Source: Legionella steigerwaltii (lineage in GTDB: Bacteria > Pseudomonadota > Gammaproteobacteria > Legionellales > Legionellaceae). Taken from it: a stretch of 64,000 nt of DNA. Numbering within the stretch: position 1 is the first letter of the stretch; every line of letters begins with the position of its first letter. Location: the NCBI RefSeq assembly GCF_001468065.1, contig NZ_LNYZ01000006.1:22002-86001 (forward strand), written 5' to 3'. The position numbers and the translations under genes were made by a program. The notes under the pieces were generated by a model. That model made no database searches. It worked only from the letters and a program-made list of their open reading frames with translations, and was not told the origin of the DNA. Positions 38,314-48,397 of this stretch are shown here, one piece after another.

Positions 38314-41300
38314 GTGCCTCAATATTCAGAAAATAAATACCTGCAATCTTTTCTAGAAAATCTAATTACCTCATATGAAACTGAAGTCAATTATAATCCC
38401 TTAGAGAGGGAACTCGATGCACAACCATACACTGATAAAGAAATTAATGCTCTATTGAAATTTGTTAATGATGATCGCAAGCGTCTCTTTATTTTAAAAA
38501 TTCCAGGGAATGAGCAAGCATCAAAGAAACTCGCGTTTCATGCACGCCGCTCAGTATTAAATAAAACAGCAGAAACAATTCTTAAAAATACATCCAACGC
38601 TCCAAAAATCAACCCATTAAAATATGCATTGAGCTCTAAGACACCAGAAGTCAGAGCACGTATCCAAATTCAAAAAAGCTATAGATTACCTAAACCACCA
38701 AGTGCACAAAAAAATGCTCAACTCGAACAGAGCGAACATGTAGCAAGCCCGGATCTGAACCTACTACCCATTGATCTCCCTGAACTTCCCGAGCTGGTCA
38801 AACAACTCAGGGCATTAGGTCTTGATAACATACAAGAATCAGCTCTTCCTATAATAAAAGAACATAGCTATGCCTTTAGGGATGGTATTATCCCAAACAA
38901 TCTTCCCAAAGGGTTTTATATAAGCAAAGAAAAAAAAGCGTTTTGTTATACTGATACCCCAAGAAAACTTCCCTCTGCTTTAGCACCTTTACTGAAGAAA
39001 CAAGAATCTTTAGTTTTGCCGTCAATTGAAGAAACTACGGCGCTATTACCCCAACTTAACCAAAATACGGTTACTGCGCTTTTGGATCCTCAGTACTCAC
39101 CTAACCAAAAAAATATCTTTGTATCATTGCTTCCTGCACATGAAAATGAAATCAAAGCACTACTTCAATTTCAACAACACCAGGAATTCATTATTCCATT
39201 ACTTTGCAAACAATATGTGCTGGGAGGTGAGGCTCATACTGTTGTTTTAGTAAGATTACTGAATGCGTGTTTGAATAAAAAAATCAATCTTGAGTTTCTG
39301 AACTCCCCTGAAGTACAAAATGCTCTTTTGAGCACGCGGGGAATTAAAAATCTGCAGAAATTAGTGCAACTCCCTGCAGAACAAAAAGAATGGTGGAACA
39401 CACTGGTGGCTGCACATTTAAATTACGATAAAAACAGTTTTGATTTTAATGTTTTTTTTGAAGCCTATACACAAATCGTTCTCCCCCGAATTGCGGAAAA
39501 AAATCTAACGCTACCTATCCCCTGTCCAATTAAACATAACGGCCATTTACTCATTACATTAAACAGAGTGTTGGATGTTATAGAACTCGCTCAAAATCCA
39601 CAAGAACAGTGTCTTTCTTTGTCGGACCTCAATTGGGGACCAACAGGTGTGCATTATGCCATGGTGCAAAACCCTGCTACGGAACACTTTAAACAAGTTG
39701 CTTCGTGTATGAAGATTGAAAAGCCTGAGGATAGCAATACTGATCCCGAGCGCATGTATCAACAACTCAACAATGAAGACCTCCAACTTAAGCCCTGGCT
39801 ATTCCGATACTTAGGACAAAATTGGAAAGCTGAAGTAAGATTATCAGACATCCAGGCACAGCTTTCAGAAATCGAAAAACTTGCTACATGGACTCCAGTT
39901 CAAAAGAATCAATTAACTTTTATTTTAACTTGTGCTTTTTCAAATAAGGACGCCCTGAACGCTGCACAATGGAGAGAAACTTTAAACAATTGCATTCTTT
40001 CATTACAGACATTGGAACCCAGTGATCGTAGTGATTTACTGCACGCTTTTTCTCGATCCTTTAAATTCAAACCTAACTGTTCATTGGCACAAATCAATGC
40101 ATTCATGAAGCAGTGTATTGAATTTAAAATCGCTTTTCCTGATAAAAAATTCAAAGATGATTTCATTGCCCCACTAGTTTCATGTTTGGAAAATGAAGGA
40201 CTTGAAACACTAAATATACTTCAAGAGCGTATTCAAAAAACTGATCCGAAACCTGAAGTAAATCAATTTTCTCTATCCTCTATTGCATCGTTTACGGCAG
40301 TGCTGCAAAAAAATCGCCAGGTCTTACCGCCGGATCTCATTAAACTGCTCACAAAACTCAATGAGTCCGATTTAACTCAAGGACATATCGACAATTTATT
40401 ATTAGCCCTAAAGAACATACACGATAAAAAAGGTCCAGAATTTCATAGAACCGTACTCAGTACATTAAGTCAAATCAATATCGCAAAGTCAAAAGAATTA
40501 CCTAAAATAGATAATATTCAAACACTTCTGGATAAGCTCGCAAATTTTGAAGACACTGTTATCCCTGCTGAATCTAATACCCCAGAAAAACAAGAGGAAT
40601 GGTTAAAAGCACTCATCATCGATAAAAACCTTTTAAAAGATTGTGTACTTGGTAATGGAGATATATCCAAACTCGATAATTTGATTGTTGATGCTTTAGC
40701 TGATGCAATTAAAAAAAGAAGTGCTGTATTAAAATTAGATATATTGAAGGCTAAATTACAAGAGAATTTGAATAGCCGCATGGTTCCTCAAGAATTACGC
40801 GATAAACTAGATCAAGACCTGATGCCACTTTTTGATGAGGTCGATCAATTAGTTAAGATGTTACAAAGATCTAATACACCTCAATTCTCAGAAGTGTTTG
40901 AAAAATTTAAATTTTTTGAGAAACAAAAAACTGTACTGCTTAATGGCACTTATGGACTTAGTCTTTTCGGTATTGAGGTAAAAACTCAAGGCGAATATAT
41001 TTTAAGTTTCTTACTCACTGGGGAAAGAAAAGCAACCGATAAAACTACTGGACCAGGGTTTGCTGCAGTTTTAGGTCCAGTCCATACCTTACTTGTTTCT
41101 CAAATGAGGGCATTTTTTGAAAACCCCAAGAATAAGCAGACGGTCAAAGACTTAGATTTAAGCACTTGTCTTAGTTGGATGTCAAAATTTAACAAGACAC
41201 TCTCTTTAACTTTCTTTTTCGAAGAAGAGTTGATTCAGAAAAAAGTATTGCCTGCCTTGAAAAAAACATTACATCAGCTTAATACTCAGGATCAGGATTT

Positions 41301-44300
41301 TGAAAAAAACATCCTTAAAGAAGCTGCTTCAATCGATGAAAACGCTCCCTCAGATCAAGCACTACTAAGTTATAAAAATAAAATTGAATCGATTGCAAAT
41401 TATCTCAATTTGCTTATTGATATCAATGCCCGACTCCCCCAACAATTCAATAAGATTTACAAGCAACTGAGTACAGGAGCACTAGCACGCTTAGATTATA
41501 AGCAAAAACAAAGTTTAGTTAATGATCTCATCAAACAAAGCTCAGAAAAATTAGACCTTTATCTAAAACTGACAATCCAAGCGTTAGATGAGCATCCCCG
41601 TGCAGATGCTACAGCGATTGAACGAGCGGTTAATGGCTTAGCTGAGCTCTTTAAATTATCAGATCTTGATCCAGATACCCAAGTTATGTTTTTCAAAATG
41701 AGCATGGCTCATAATTTGAAAAGCAGCACCCCCTTCCCATTTGACGCACTAAATAAATTTAAAAAATCAGAGCTTCCTGTTCCAACCAAGTCATTAATTA
41801 TCAAACAAATTATACAAATTTTAGGAATTCCTGGCTCAGACTCAGAACTGATTCAGTCATTGATCCAAAAGACTCAATTATTTTTAACTGAAAATCAGGA
41901 ACAAGCAGAACTCTGCGCTTCATTACTAAAGAAAGTCTCACAAGAAAATCCCAACCAAGATCTCAGTGTCTATCCTCAAATTCTTCAAGAATTAGTGGGA
42001 TTTACTCCAGAAAATAGAAAAAAAATTGCTACGATTTTAACAGGCCTAGCGAATAACAAAAAAGACTCCACGGTAAATTTACCTGCATTGCTGGAAGTCG
42101 CCAAAGGTTTAAAACGGTGCCTTCCTGATGATGTTGATAAAGTTCTAAAATTATTCAAGACACGTCCATACCCTAATACACAAAGCCTAAACGCTGCATT
42201 GCTCGCACCTGATCCTGAAAAACTACATAAATATTGTTTAAACTTCGATACAAATCCTTTTGCTAAAACTAATGAAAAAAGGGATTTAGCCAAACATTTT
42301 GCAACAGATCGAATAAAAGATGCTCTGACCAATTTGCAAGATTTGCTTCATGAAGAAAATTTTCCTCATTCACTGCAAATGAAGCTTGCAAGACAATTAA
42401 CCTATATCGAAACATTAGGTTATACCGATCCATTAGTTCCCAATGATTTTACAAACCTAAAAGATGACCGACCACCCGTTCTAAAAGGATTGACTGGCAA
42501 GCCACGTGATGAATTACAAAAACGTGCCAAAACAATACTTGATCAACTTCGTGCGAATTCAATAACACCTGAACAAAAAGAAGTAACCTACTTGGAGCTT
42601 TTAGCTTATTTAAGGGAAATCTACTTTCGAACAACAGGTTTATTCCCCAATACCACACAAATGCTTGTGTTGTTACTTGCCCTAGAAGATCCATCATCCA
42701 ATTTATTAATGCGTATCAAAACTGGAGAAGGGAAAAGCATTAATACGCCGATGCTTTCTGTTGCTCAATGGGCGCAAGGTGGTACAGTTGTACAATGGAC
42801 TGCCAATCCAACCCTTCTGACTCGCGATTTTGAGAACAGTTGCGAACCTTTTTTCAGCTTTTTAGAGATTCCGTCGACACTCATTCAAAGTGATACGCCC
42901 ACAGAAAAATTTATACCTAATGGCATCAACTGCTCCACTGTTGAAGATATGGCCAGTTTCCACTTAGCTGCAAAAATTGCTAAAAATGAAAGGCTGCTTG
43001 ATTCAATAGGTCCTGTACATATTGTTTTAGATGAATGTCACGATGCACTTTTAGATCAGCAAATACTTTATAAACTCGTTGCAGAAGCCGAAGCAGCGCA
43101 TGGTGACAATCCTGCTCAATGGATTTATCCACTCGCATATCAATTCACCAATTTGCCATCATTTCGTAATACTCTAGATAAAGTTTGGGATGAGGATGAA
43201 GATCTCGATCAATTCAGATTATTTCTTAACAAACAAATTAATGAACAATTTAATGGTGATATCGAAAAACAAAATTATTTGATGGCAACGAGTAACACGC
43301 AACTCAAACAATGGATACGTGCCAGTTGTATCGCCGCTACTTTAGTGGAAAACAAACATTTCCTAATGCAACCTGTCAAAGAAAAAGATGAGACAGGTCA
43401 TGAGATTATTAAAAAAATTGCCTGCGTTCCTTTAATCCGCAGCACACCAAAGCTTGGTTCAATTTTCACTGAAGAAGTGCAGCAAGCATTACAGGCCCGA
43501 CTTAAAGCGGAAAGTAAAGATCAGGCCCAGTATATTTTTATTGACCCTGCTCCTTCTGTACTTGCTAGTCAATCAGCACAAGGGTTAATCAAGTTTTTCC
43601 AAAAGACCTTAGGACGATTGCTTGGAATTTCAGCAACTCCGGGAGATAAGCGTGAGCTTGAAAGCTTAGCTACATCTCTAAGAACTCAGGCAGTGAGCGT
43701 AGCACCACATGCTGGAGATAAACGCATAAATCATGATCCAATTTTTACCTTAGATCGTGAAGGGACAATCAAAGCCATCCATGAGACCTTCGATAAGATT
43801 AAGTGTCCTGTTACAAAACCAAAGATGGTTATTGGTAATCCTAATGAAAAGATTCAAACCTATAAACAACATGAACAATTAATTGCAGAAAGAAATCAAG
43901 CCATTGAAGAATGGAGTCACGATCAAACTCAACCCATTCTTATTGTGAGTGAAGATTTTGATGAGGCACAGGCAATTGGCAACAGTTTAAAAAAATATGA
44001 AGAGCAAGGTTTTATAGTCCAAATTATTACGGGTAAGGAATCTCCAGAACAACTGGAAAAGCTCATACAGCAAGCAGGTCAAGTTAATACCATTACTGTA
44101 GGGACAACAATGCTTGCACAGGGAATAGATTTCAATCCGGGAGATCACCCTAAGGGTTTATTTGTAATACAAACCTTTCCTGATACTGAAAGAATGACCA
44201 TCCAAATCGGTGGTCGCGCTGCGCGAAATGGAAAACCTGGTGAATGGCTGCCAATTTATCAAGTAAAACCGCCAGAAGACTTGCTTAATAAGTGTTTATA

Positions 44301-47106
44301 TTATGTTTTTCCATGGGTTCGTCAACGTAGTAATGAACAAATGGTTAAAGCACATAGGAATAAAATCACATTACAAGCAACTGTAGATAGAATATATACT
44401 CAGGCCATTGATGAAGCGCAACAGATACTAATTCAACAAGTTGAGGCTTGGGAAAGTTTTCTTCTTGAGCTTTATCCTGATGATCCCAAACTACAATTTG
44501 AGTTTTACCAATGGCGTGAAACGATTTTGGGAGAGCTGACGCGTGCTCAAGATACCAATGTATCCGAAAGCTCTCTTACTGAAAGTATTGAGCAATTCAA
44601 AAAATCAGCGTGCAGAATTTGGGAAACTGCTCGAGAAGATAAATGGGTAGCTAAAGCAGAAAAGGCACCCAAAATGAGTTATGAGCAAGAATTACGGCTT
44701 AAGTTTTTAAAACAATTAGATTTCTTCCAAGAACTAAATATTCAAACAAAGCTCAAACAAAAATCGAAGCGTTTTACCGCTGGAATAAAAGATTTAATGC
44801 ATCAAAATCTAGAAACAATAATTGCCGATAAAGCAGGAGCTGTTTTAAATTATACAAACCCCTCTGGCCAAACAAAAAAAGATTTGGAATTGGCGCAAAG
44901 CAAACAAATTTTACCCTATCTTATCGGAGAATTTTGTACTGCTTGTCCAGAAACTACCAAAGTATTCTTTCCTCAAATCACCTCTCAAAACTCTTCGTTT
45001 ATACCTGAAATTATCCGAATAGGAATTAATAAGTTAATCGAACAAAAAAAATGGGTATGGCCCAGTGAAGAAAAACAAGAAGTCACTGGAAGCATCATTC
45101 AATTTTATCAAAAAAAACTAATGAATGCAGATGATAAAACCATTCAGGAGCTATTGTCCCAAATCAAGCCTTTAATCTTAAGTCATTGCAGCAACTTAGC
45201 ACAATTTTCGCTCGTCGAACAATTTAAAATGCAAGGCCTAGTCCTCTCATTTTCTACCCTTTATCGAAATTTAGTATTAGCTGAAGATAAAGATTTAAAC
45301 AATTTGCAAAAGACGTACAACGAAGAAATAATGAAAAAGCTAGCCCAACATCTACTTAGTGAGTTTGCTTGGGTGCAAGAAAACCCTGTGCCTTTCCATG
45401 CCTTCTTTGAACGAACCGTAGCCAAAAAAGCAGCATTTGAAATTTATACTTTGGCTGAAGATTTAAATAATTTTCCTCAGGATAAAGATAAAATTCAGGG
45501 ACTCTATTCAGCACTTGAACGTCATAAAGCCATTTTAAAAGATAAGTATCTGTTTTCGATTAGCCACTCATCGCCCCGCAATGTGATTAACGATGCACTG
45601 AATGCAATTGATTCATTAAATAATGTACCGCACTGTGATCTTGATTTTAGAAAAAACTGCCATGATAAAGTAGTTGCAGAACATCAAATTACGTCTTTCC
45701 GTAGTTATTTGACCAATGCATCACCTTACTTTTTCAAGACCTCAGACCCTACTTGGGAGCATTTGAAAAGAACGTTACTCAAAATAAGCCATCAAAGTAA
45801 AGATAATCCTAGCCATGTGGTGCAGGAGTTATATGAAGCAACCTTACGCTTTAGTTCTTATAAAGCATATCAGCCCTATTTAAACCAGCTTAATGCGTTG
45901 AAAAAACGACTCTTAAGCTCAATAGAGGAATTGGAAGCACCAGATGGACTGCATCAAGATGTACAAGAAAGTTTATTGACACAAAAACAAACTCAATTTG
46001 CTGCTTTATTGAAAGTTGATCCTGCTCATGTGCGGATTCAAAGCGGTACTGATGGCATTCAATCCTATATCGAATTACAAATTGAAGACGAGCAATTGCA
46101 ACAAGGATTTACTGGATATCAATTCTCTTATCGTACACGACTCGATGCCGAGAAAGATGAACTTCGAAGAGTCAAATCAGTTTTTGCAGAAAATAAAAAT
46201 AATCTTCTCAATTTATCTGATGCAAATGTAATCAAAATACTTCCCGCACGAAAACAGCCTGAAGCTGAGAAATTATTCAGACTAAAAGCACTTTTAAATC
46301 TTGATTGGAACACTCTTAACATTGATCGCAGTGAAATTCCTGAATTAATTCGAAAAAAACTGGAACATGTCGATGAGCTAAAACAATTGAATTGGAAATT
46401 AAACCCAGTAGATCCGGGTCAACTCACGAAGATTATGGGGCAAGTGCCTGACGGAGGTTTTAATGCTCTTATGGAGGAGCAATTAAAGATCAAAATTAAT
46501 ATTGAGGAAATTCGAAGCAATATAAAGAATACTTTAGAACAAATCCGCATACAGGAAAAAGAAATATTAGATACACAAAATCTCATTAAAACAGCACAAA
46601 TACGTATGGAAGAACCTACTTGTTCCTATTTGGAACAGGGCATCATAATGACTAAAAATTATAGGCTAGCAAGCAAAATACAAGCCTTTGAAAAGCATCT
46701 GGAACAACTCAGGAGTACTCTGCGTAAATTTCAAGATGAAGAAACTGTACGAGTGGATGCATTAAGCGACCATAATGATCGATTGGATAAAAAAAGAATT
46801 GAACTTATACCAATACGCCTAGACCAAATCAAACACGAGCTTGCATCCCATCTCGAGGGAGCAGCTAAACAGCTAGTAGTAACGATAGAAAAAGAATTCC
46901 TAGAAGCCGAACCAGTTATTAATAAAATTGCAAAAGAGGAAATCAATAAAACACGTTATCAGACGCGTCGATTCTTCAAAACCAGTGAATTGTTAGGTTA
47001 TGAGGCGAGCTTAGCTCATGAAGAAGCAGAGATACCAGGAAAAGAAGTGTCAGCTGATGAATTTGAACTTCAGCATATTCAAAATAAAGAGGTACTCGCT
47101 TTGTAG
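38314..47106 (+). CDS. giant SecA-like ATPase protein, candidate Dot/Icm effector
   Basis: A 2930-residue protein starting at a GTG with TAGGAG upstream. About 1430 helical, Leu/Lys/Glu-rich N-terminal residues precede a SecA-type motor: Walker A TGEGKS (1470-1475), Walker B-like LDECHD (1573-1577), SATP (1773-1776) and the helicase-C box GGRAARNGKPGEW (from 1966), which mirrors SecA's GRAGRQGDPG. The ~950-residue C-terminal part is helical with coiled coils near 2730-2870. No signal peptide or membrane segment is seen. The C-terminus (ADEFELQHIQNKEVLAL) has an E-block and a hydrophobic residue at -3/-4, as in Dot/Icm substrates. It is far larger than SecA (~900) and lacks the C-terminal zinc finger. 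I do not know a named homologue; the function is inferred only as an ATP-driven motor. Confidence 0.85.
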   Translation: MPQYSENKYLQSFLENLITSYETEVNYNPLERELDAQPYTDKEINALLKFVNDDRKRLFILKIPGNEQASKKLAFHARRSVLNKTAETILKNTSNAPKINPLKYALSSKTPEVRARIQIQKSYRLPKPPSAQKNAQLEQSEHVASPDLNLLPIDLPELPELVKQLRALGLDNIQESALPIIKEHSYAFRDGIIPNNLPKGFYISKEKKAFCYTDTPRKLPSALAPLLKKQESLVLPSIEETTALLPQLNQNTVTALLDPQYSPNQKNIFVSLLPAHENEIKALLQFQQHQEFIIPLLCKQYVLGGEAHTVVLVRLLNACLNKKINLEFLNSPEVQNALLSTRGIKNLQKLVQLPAEQKEWWNTLVAAHLNYDKNSFDFNVFFEAYTQIVLPRIAEKNLTLPIPCPIKHNGHLLITLNRVLDVIELAQNPQEQCLSLSDLNWGPTGVHYAMVQNPATEHFKQVASCMKIEKPEDSNTDPERMYQQLNNEDLQLKPWLFRYLGQNWKAEVRLSDIQAQLSEIEKLATWTPVQKNQLTFILTCAFSNKDALNAAQWRETLNNCILSLQTLEPSDRSDLLHAFSRSFKFKPNCSLAQINAFMKQCIEFKIAFPDKKFKDDFIAPLVSCLENEGLETLNILQERIQKTDPKPEVNQFSLSSIASFTAVLQKNRQVLPPDLIKLLTKLNESDLTQGHIDNLLLALKNIHDKKGPEFHRTVLSTLSQINIAKSKELPKIDNIQTLLDKLANFEDTVIPAESNTPEKQEEWLKALIIDKNLLKDCVLGNGDISKLDNLIVDALADAIKKRSAVLKLDILKAKLQENLNSRMVPQELRDKLDQDLMPLFDEVDQLVKMLQRSNTPQFSEVFEKFKFFEKQKTVLLNGTYGLSLFGIEVKTQGEYILSFLLTGERKATDKTTGPGFAAVLGPVHTLLVSQMRAFFENPKNKQTVKDLDLSTCLSWMSKFNKTLSLTFFFEEELIQKKVLPALKKTLHQLNTQDQDFEKNILKEAASIDENAPSDQALLSYKNKIESIANYLNLLIDINARLPQQFNKIYKQLSTGALARLDYKQKQSLVNDLIKQSSEKLDLYLKLTIQALDEHPRADATAIERAVNGLAELFKLSDLDPDTQVMFFKMSMAHNLKSSTPFPFDALNKFKKSELPVPTKSLIIKQIIQILGIPGSDSELIQSLIQKTQLFLTENQEQAELCASLLKKVSQENPNQDLSVYPQILQELVGFTPENRKKIATILTGLANNKKDSTVNLPALLEVAKGLKRCLPDDVDKVLKLFKTRPYPNTQSLNAALLAPDPEKLHKYCLNFDTNPFAKTNEKRDLAKHFATDRIKDALTNLQDLLHEENFPHSLQMKLARQLTYIETLGYTDPLVPNDFTNLKDDRPPVLKGLTGKPRDELQKRAKTILDQLRANSITPEQKEVTYLELLAYLREIYFRTTGLFPNTTQMLVLLLALEDPSSNLLMRIKTGEGKSINTPMLSVAQWAQGGTVVQWTANPTLLTRDFENSCEPFFSFLEIPSTLIQSDTPTEKFIPNGINCSTVEDMASFHLAAKIAKNERLLDSIGPVHIVLDECHDALLDQQILYKLVAEAEAAHGDNPAQWIYPLAYQFTNLPSFRNTLDKVWDEDEDLDQFRLFLNKQINEQFNGDIEKQNYLMATSNTQLKQWIRASCIAATLVENKHFLMQPVKEKDETGHEIIKKIACVPLIRSTPKLGSIFTEEVQQALQARLKAESKDQAQYIFIDPAPSVLASQSAQGLIKFFQKTLGRLLGISATPGDKRELESLATSLRTQAVSVAPHAGDKRINHDPIFTLDREGTIKAIHETFDKIKCPVTKPKMVIGNPNEKIQTYKQHEQLIAERNQAIEEWSHDQTQPILIVSEDFDEAQAIGNSLKKYEEQGFIVQIITGKESPEQLEKLIQQAGQVNTITVGTTMLAQGIDFNPGDHPKGLFVIQTFPDTERMTIQIGGRAARNGKPGEWLPIYQVKPPEDLLNKCLYYVFPWVRQRSNEQMVKAHRNKITLQATVDRIYTQAIDEAQQILIQQVEAWESFLLELYPDDPKLQFEFYQWRETILGELTRAQDTNVSESSLTESIEQFKKSACRIWETAREDKWVAKAEKAPKMSYEQELRLKFLKQLDFFQELNIQTKLKQKSKRFTAGIKDLMHQNLETIIADKAGAVLNYTNPSGQTKKDLELAQSKQILPYLIGEFCTACPETTKVFFPQITSQNSSFIPEIIRIGINKLIEQKKWVWPSEEKQEVTGSIIQFYQKKLMNADDKTIQELLSQIKPLILSHCSNLAQFSLVEQFKMQGLVLSFSTLYRNLVLAEDKDLNNLQKTYNEEIMKKLAQHLLSEFAWVQENPVPFHAFFERTVAKKAAFEIYTLAEDLNNFPQDKDKIQGLYSALERHKAILKDKYLFSISHSSPRNVINDALNAIDSLNNVPHCDLDFRKNCHDKVVAEHQITSFRSYLTNASPYFFKTSDPTWEHLKRTLLKISHQSKDNPSHVVQELYEATLRFSSYKAYQPYLNQLNALKKRLLSSIEELEAPDGLHQDVQESLLTQKQTQFAALLKVDPAHVRIQSGTDGIQSYIELQIEDEQLQQGFTGYQFSYRTRLDAEKDELRRVKSVFAENKNNLLNLSDANVIKILPARKQPEAEKLFRLKALLNLDWNTLNIDRSEIPELIRKKLEHVDELKQLNWKLNPVDPGQLTKIMGQVPDGGFNALMEEQLKIKINIEEIRSNIKNTLEQIRIQEKEILDTQNLIKTAQIRMEEPTCSYLEQGIIMTKNYRLASKIQAFEKHLEQLRSTLRKFQDEETVRVDALSDHNDRLDKKRIELIPIRLDQIKHELASHLEGAAKQLVVTIEKEFLEAEPVINKIAKEEINKTRYQTRRFFKTSELLGYEASLAHEEAEIPGKEVSADEFELQHIQNKEVLAL

Positions 47107-47119
47107 CCCGGATTAGAAT

Positions 47120-47188
47120 TGTAGCCTGACTGCTTGCAGTAGCACGGACAATCGATAGGCTCTCATGGTTGCAAGCAACCAGACTACA
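47120..47188. repeat. intergenic palindromic repeat (diverged)
   Basis: TGTAGCCTGACTGCTTGCAG pairs imperfectly with CAAGCAACCAGACTACA. A partial copy start (TGTAGCCCGGATTAG) lies at 47102 and contains the stop codon of the giant gene. It sits between convergent genes. Confidence 0.75.
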
Positions 47189-47191
47189 ACT

Positions 47192-47707
47192 TTAAAATGT
47201 TCCCATATAATCCATTTTTCCAATAGCAACGCCCAAGCTTCTTAAGATGTCATAGGCTGTAGTAATGTGAAAGAAAAACTGGGGTATTCCATAATGCAAA
47301 AGATAGGTTTGCCCCATTAATTTTCGTTCTTTTGGAGTTCCCGGACGGAGAATAATTTCTTTCTCTTCACTGCCGTTAATATCTTCTGGAAGAATTTTGG
47401 AAAGGAAGAACAATGTTTTTTCGATACGACCACGTAATTCAAAAAACGTTTTCTCATTGTCTTCTAAAACAGGCACTTCCATATCTGCCAACCGTGCTGA
47501 AACACCTTTAGCGAAATCAGTAGCAATTTGTACTTGACGTGTGAAATTAAACATATCTGGGAAAAGGCTGGCTTGTAAAAAGACATTTGGGTCCATTTTA
47601 TTATTATCAATATGAGCCTGTGTTTTTTCCAAAATTGCATTTAATGAGGTAAGCATCTGTTTGAAAACTGGTACCGAAGCGGTGTACATTGAAATATTTT
47701 GTTTCAT
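47192..47707 (-). CDS. DUF1993 family protein
   Basis: A 171-residue cytoplasmic protein predicted to be a DinB-like four-helix bundle. The N-terminus YTASVPVFKQMLTSLNAILEKTQAH and the ASLFPDMFNFTRQVQIATDFAKG segment fit DUF1993. The family has no established function. AAGGAAAAAGG lies before the ATG. It is monocistronic and convergent with the giant gene. Confidence 0.8.
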   Translation of the reverse strand: MKQNISMYTASVPVFKQMLTSLNAILEKTQAHIDNNKMDPNVFLQASLFPDMFNFTRQVQIATDFAKGVSARLADMEVPVLEDNEKTFFELRGRIEKTLFFLSKILPEDINGSEEKEIILRPGTPKERKLMGQTYLLHYGIPQFFFHITTAYDILRSLGVAIGKMDYMGTF

Positions 47708-47888
47708 CCTTTTTCCTTGTCATATTAAATTCTGTCATGAATGTAAATAAGGAATATTACCCGAAGATCGTCTATTATAGAATCCTGTTATCTTATTGAT
47801 TCAATTTTCATTTTATTCCATTAATGATTGACAACAATTTAACAACAATGATAAAAACATCACACCCCCTAACTGACTAGGTATAAAA

Positions 47889-48281
47889 ATGAATAAATTT
47901 TACACTTTTCTTTTGTTAGGTTTACTTGCTAGTACAAGTTTTGCAAAACCATGTGGTACACATAGAAGCTGTTTAAAACTAAAAAACCAAAACTCTCAAT
48001 CTGCAAAAATTGAATGTAATTGGCTGAATGCAGTGGCTTCCGTGGGTAACTCACAGGGATCGACCCAACTGGATTTAAGTTATGGCGATGGTCTTGGAGC
48101 TCCCGAACCGAGGCAGCTTTCGTGCAAATTAACAACTGGGCAGACAAAACAAGGTTTTGAGTTCCATAATCCTTATTGGGGTTCGCTAATCGAATTTAAT
48201 CTCATTTCTGAAAGAACACTTGAAGTGTATGTGACCGATGGATGGAGCTCCAAGGAAACACGTTATACATTTAATTGGTAA
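47889..48281 (+). CDS. small secreted protein of unknown function
   Basis: A 130-residue protein with a clear signal peptide (FYTFLLLGLLASTSFA, cut near residue 19) and a mature part of ~110 residues with four Cys. The C-terminus (RYTFNW) looks like a beta-strand. I do not recognise the family. TAGG precedes the ATG. It stands alone between two convergent or repeat-flanked genes. Confidence 0.7.
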   Translation: MNKFYTFLLLGLLASTSFAKPCGTHRSCLKLKNQNSQSAKIECNWLNAVASVGNSQGSTQLDLSYGDGLGAPEPRQLSCKLTTGQTKQGFEFHNPYWGSLIEFNLISERTLEVYVTDGWSSKETRYTFNW

Positions 48282-48305
48282 TTATTTTATTGGAGTTCGT
48301 AGTAT

Positions 48306-48385
48306 TGTAGCCTGGGTGCAGCGCAGCGGAACCCGGGAATGCTGTGCCACAGTTCCCGGGTTCCGCTGCGCTGCACCCAGGCTAC
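48306..48385. repeat. intergenic palindromic repeat
   Basis: Perfect arms TGTAGCCTGGGTGCAGCGCA and complement. Beyond the right arm a second partial end (AGGCTACAATACT, 48395-48407) matches the left flank at 48301-48313 and covers the stop codon of mtfA. Confidence 0.9.
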
Positions 48386-48397
48386 CAAACACCTAGG

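Noticed and set aside
38314..47106. Sequencing or assembly artefact producing the very long ORF
   Set aside because: The frame is open over 8.8 kb with ordinary codon use, ordered motor motifs and a sensible ribosome-binding site at the GTG.
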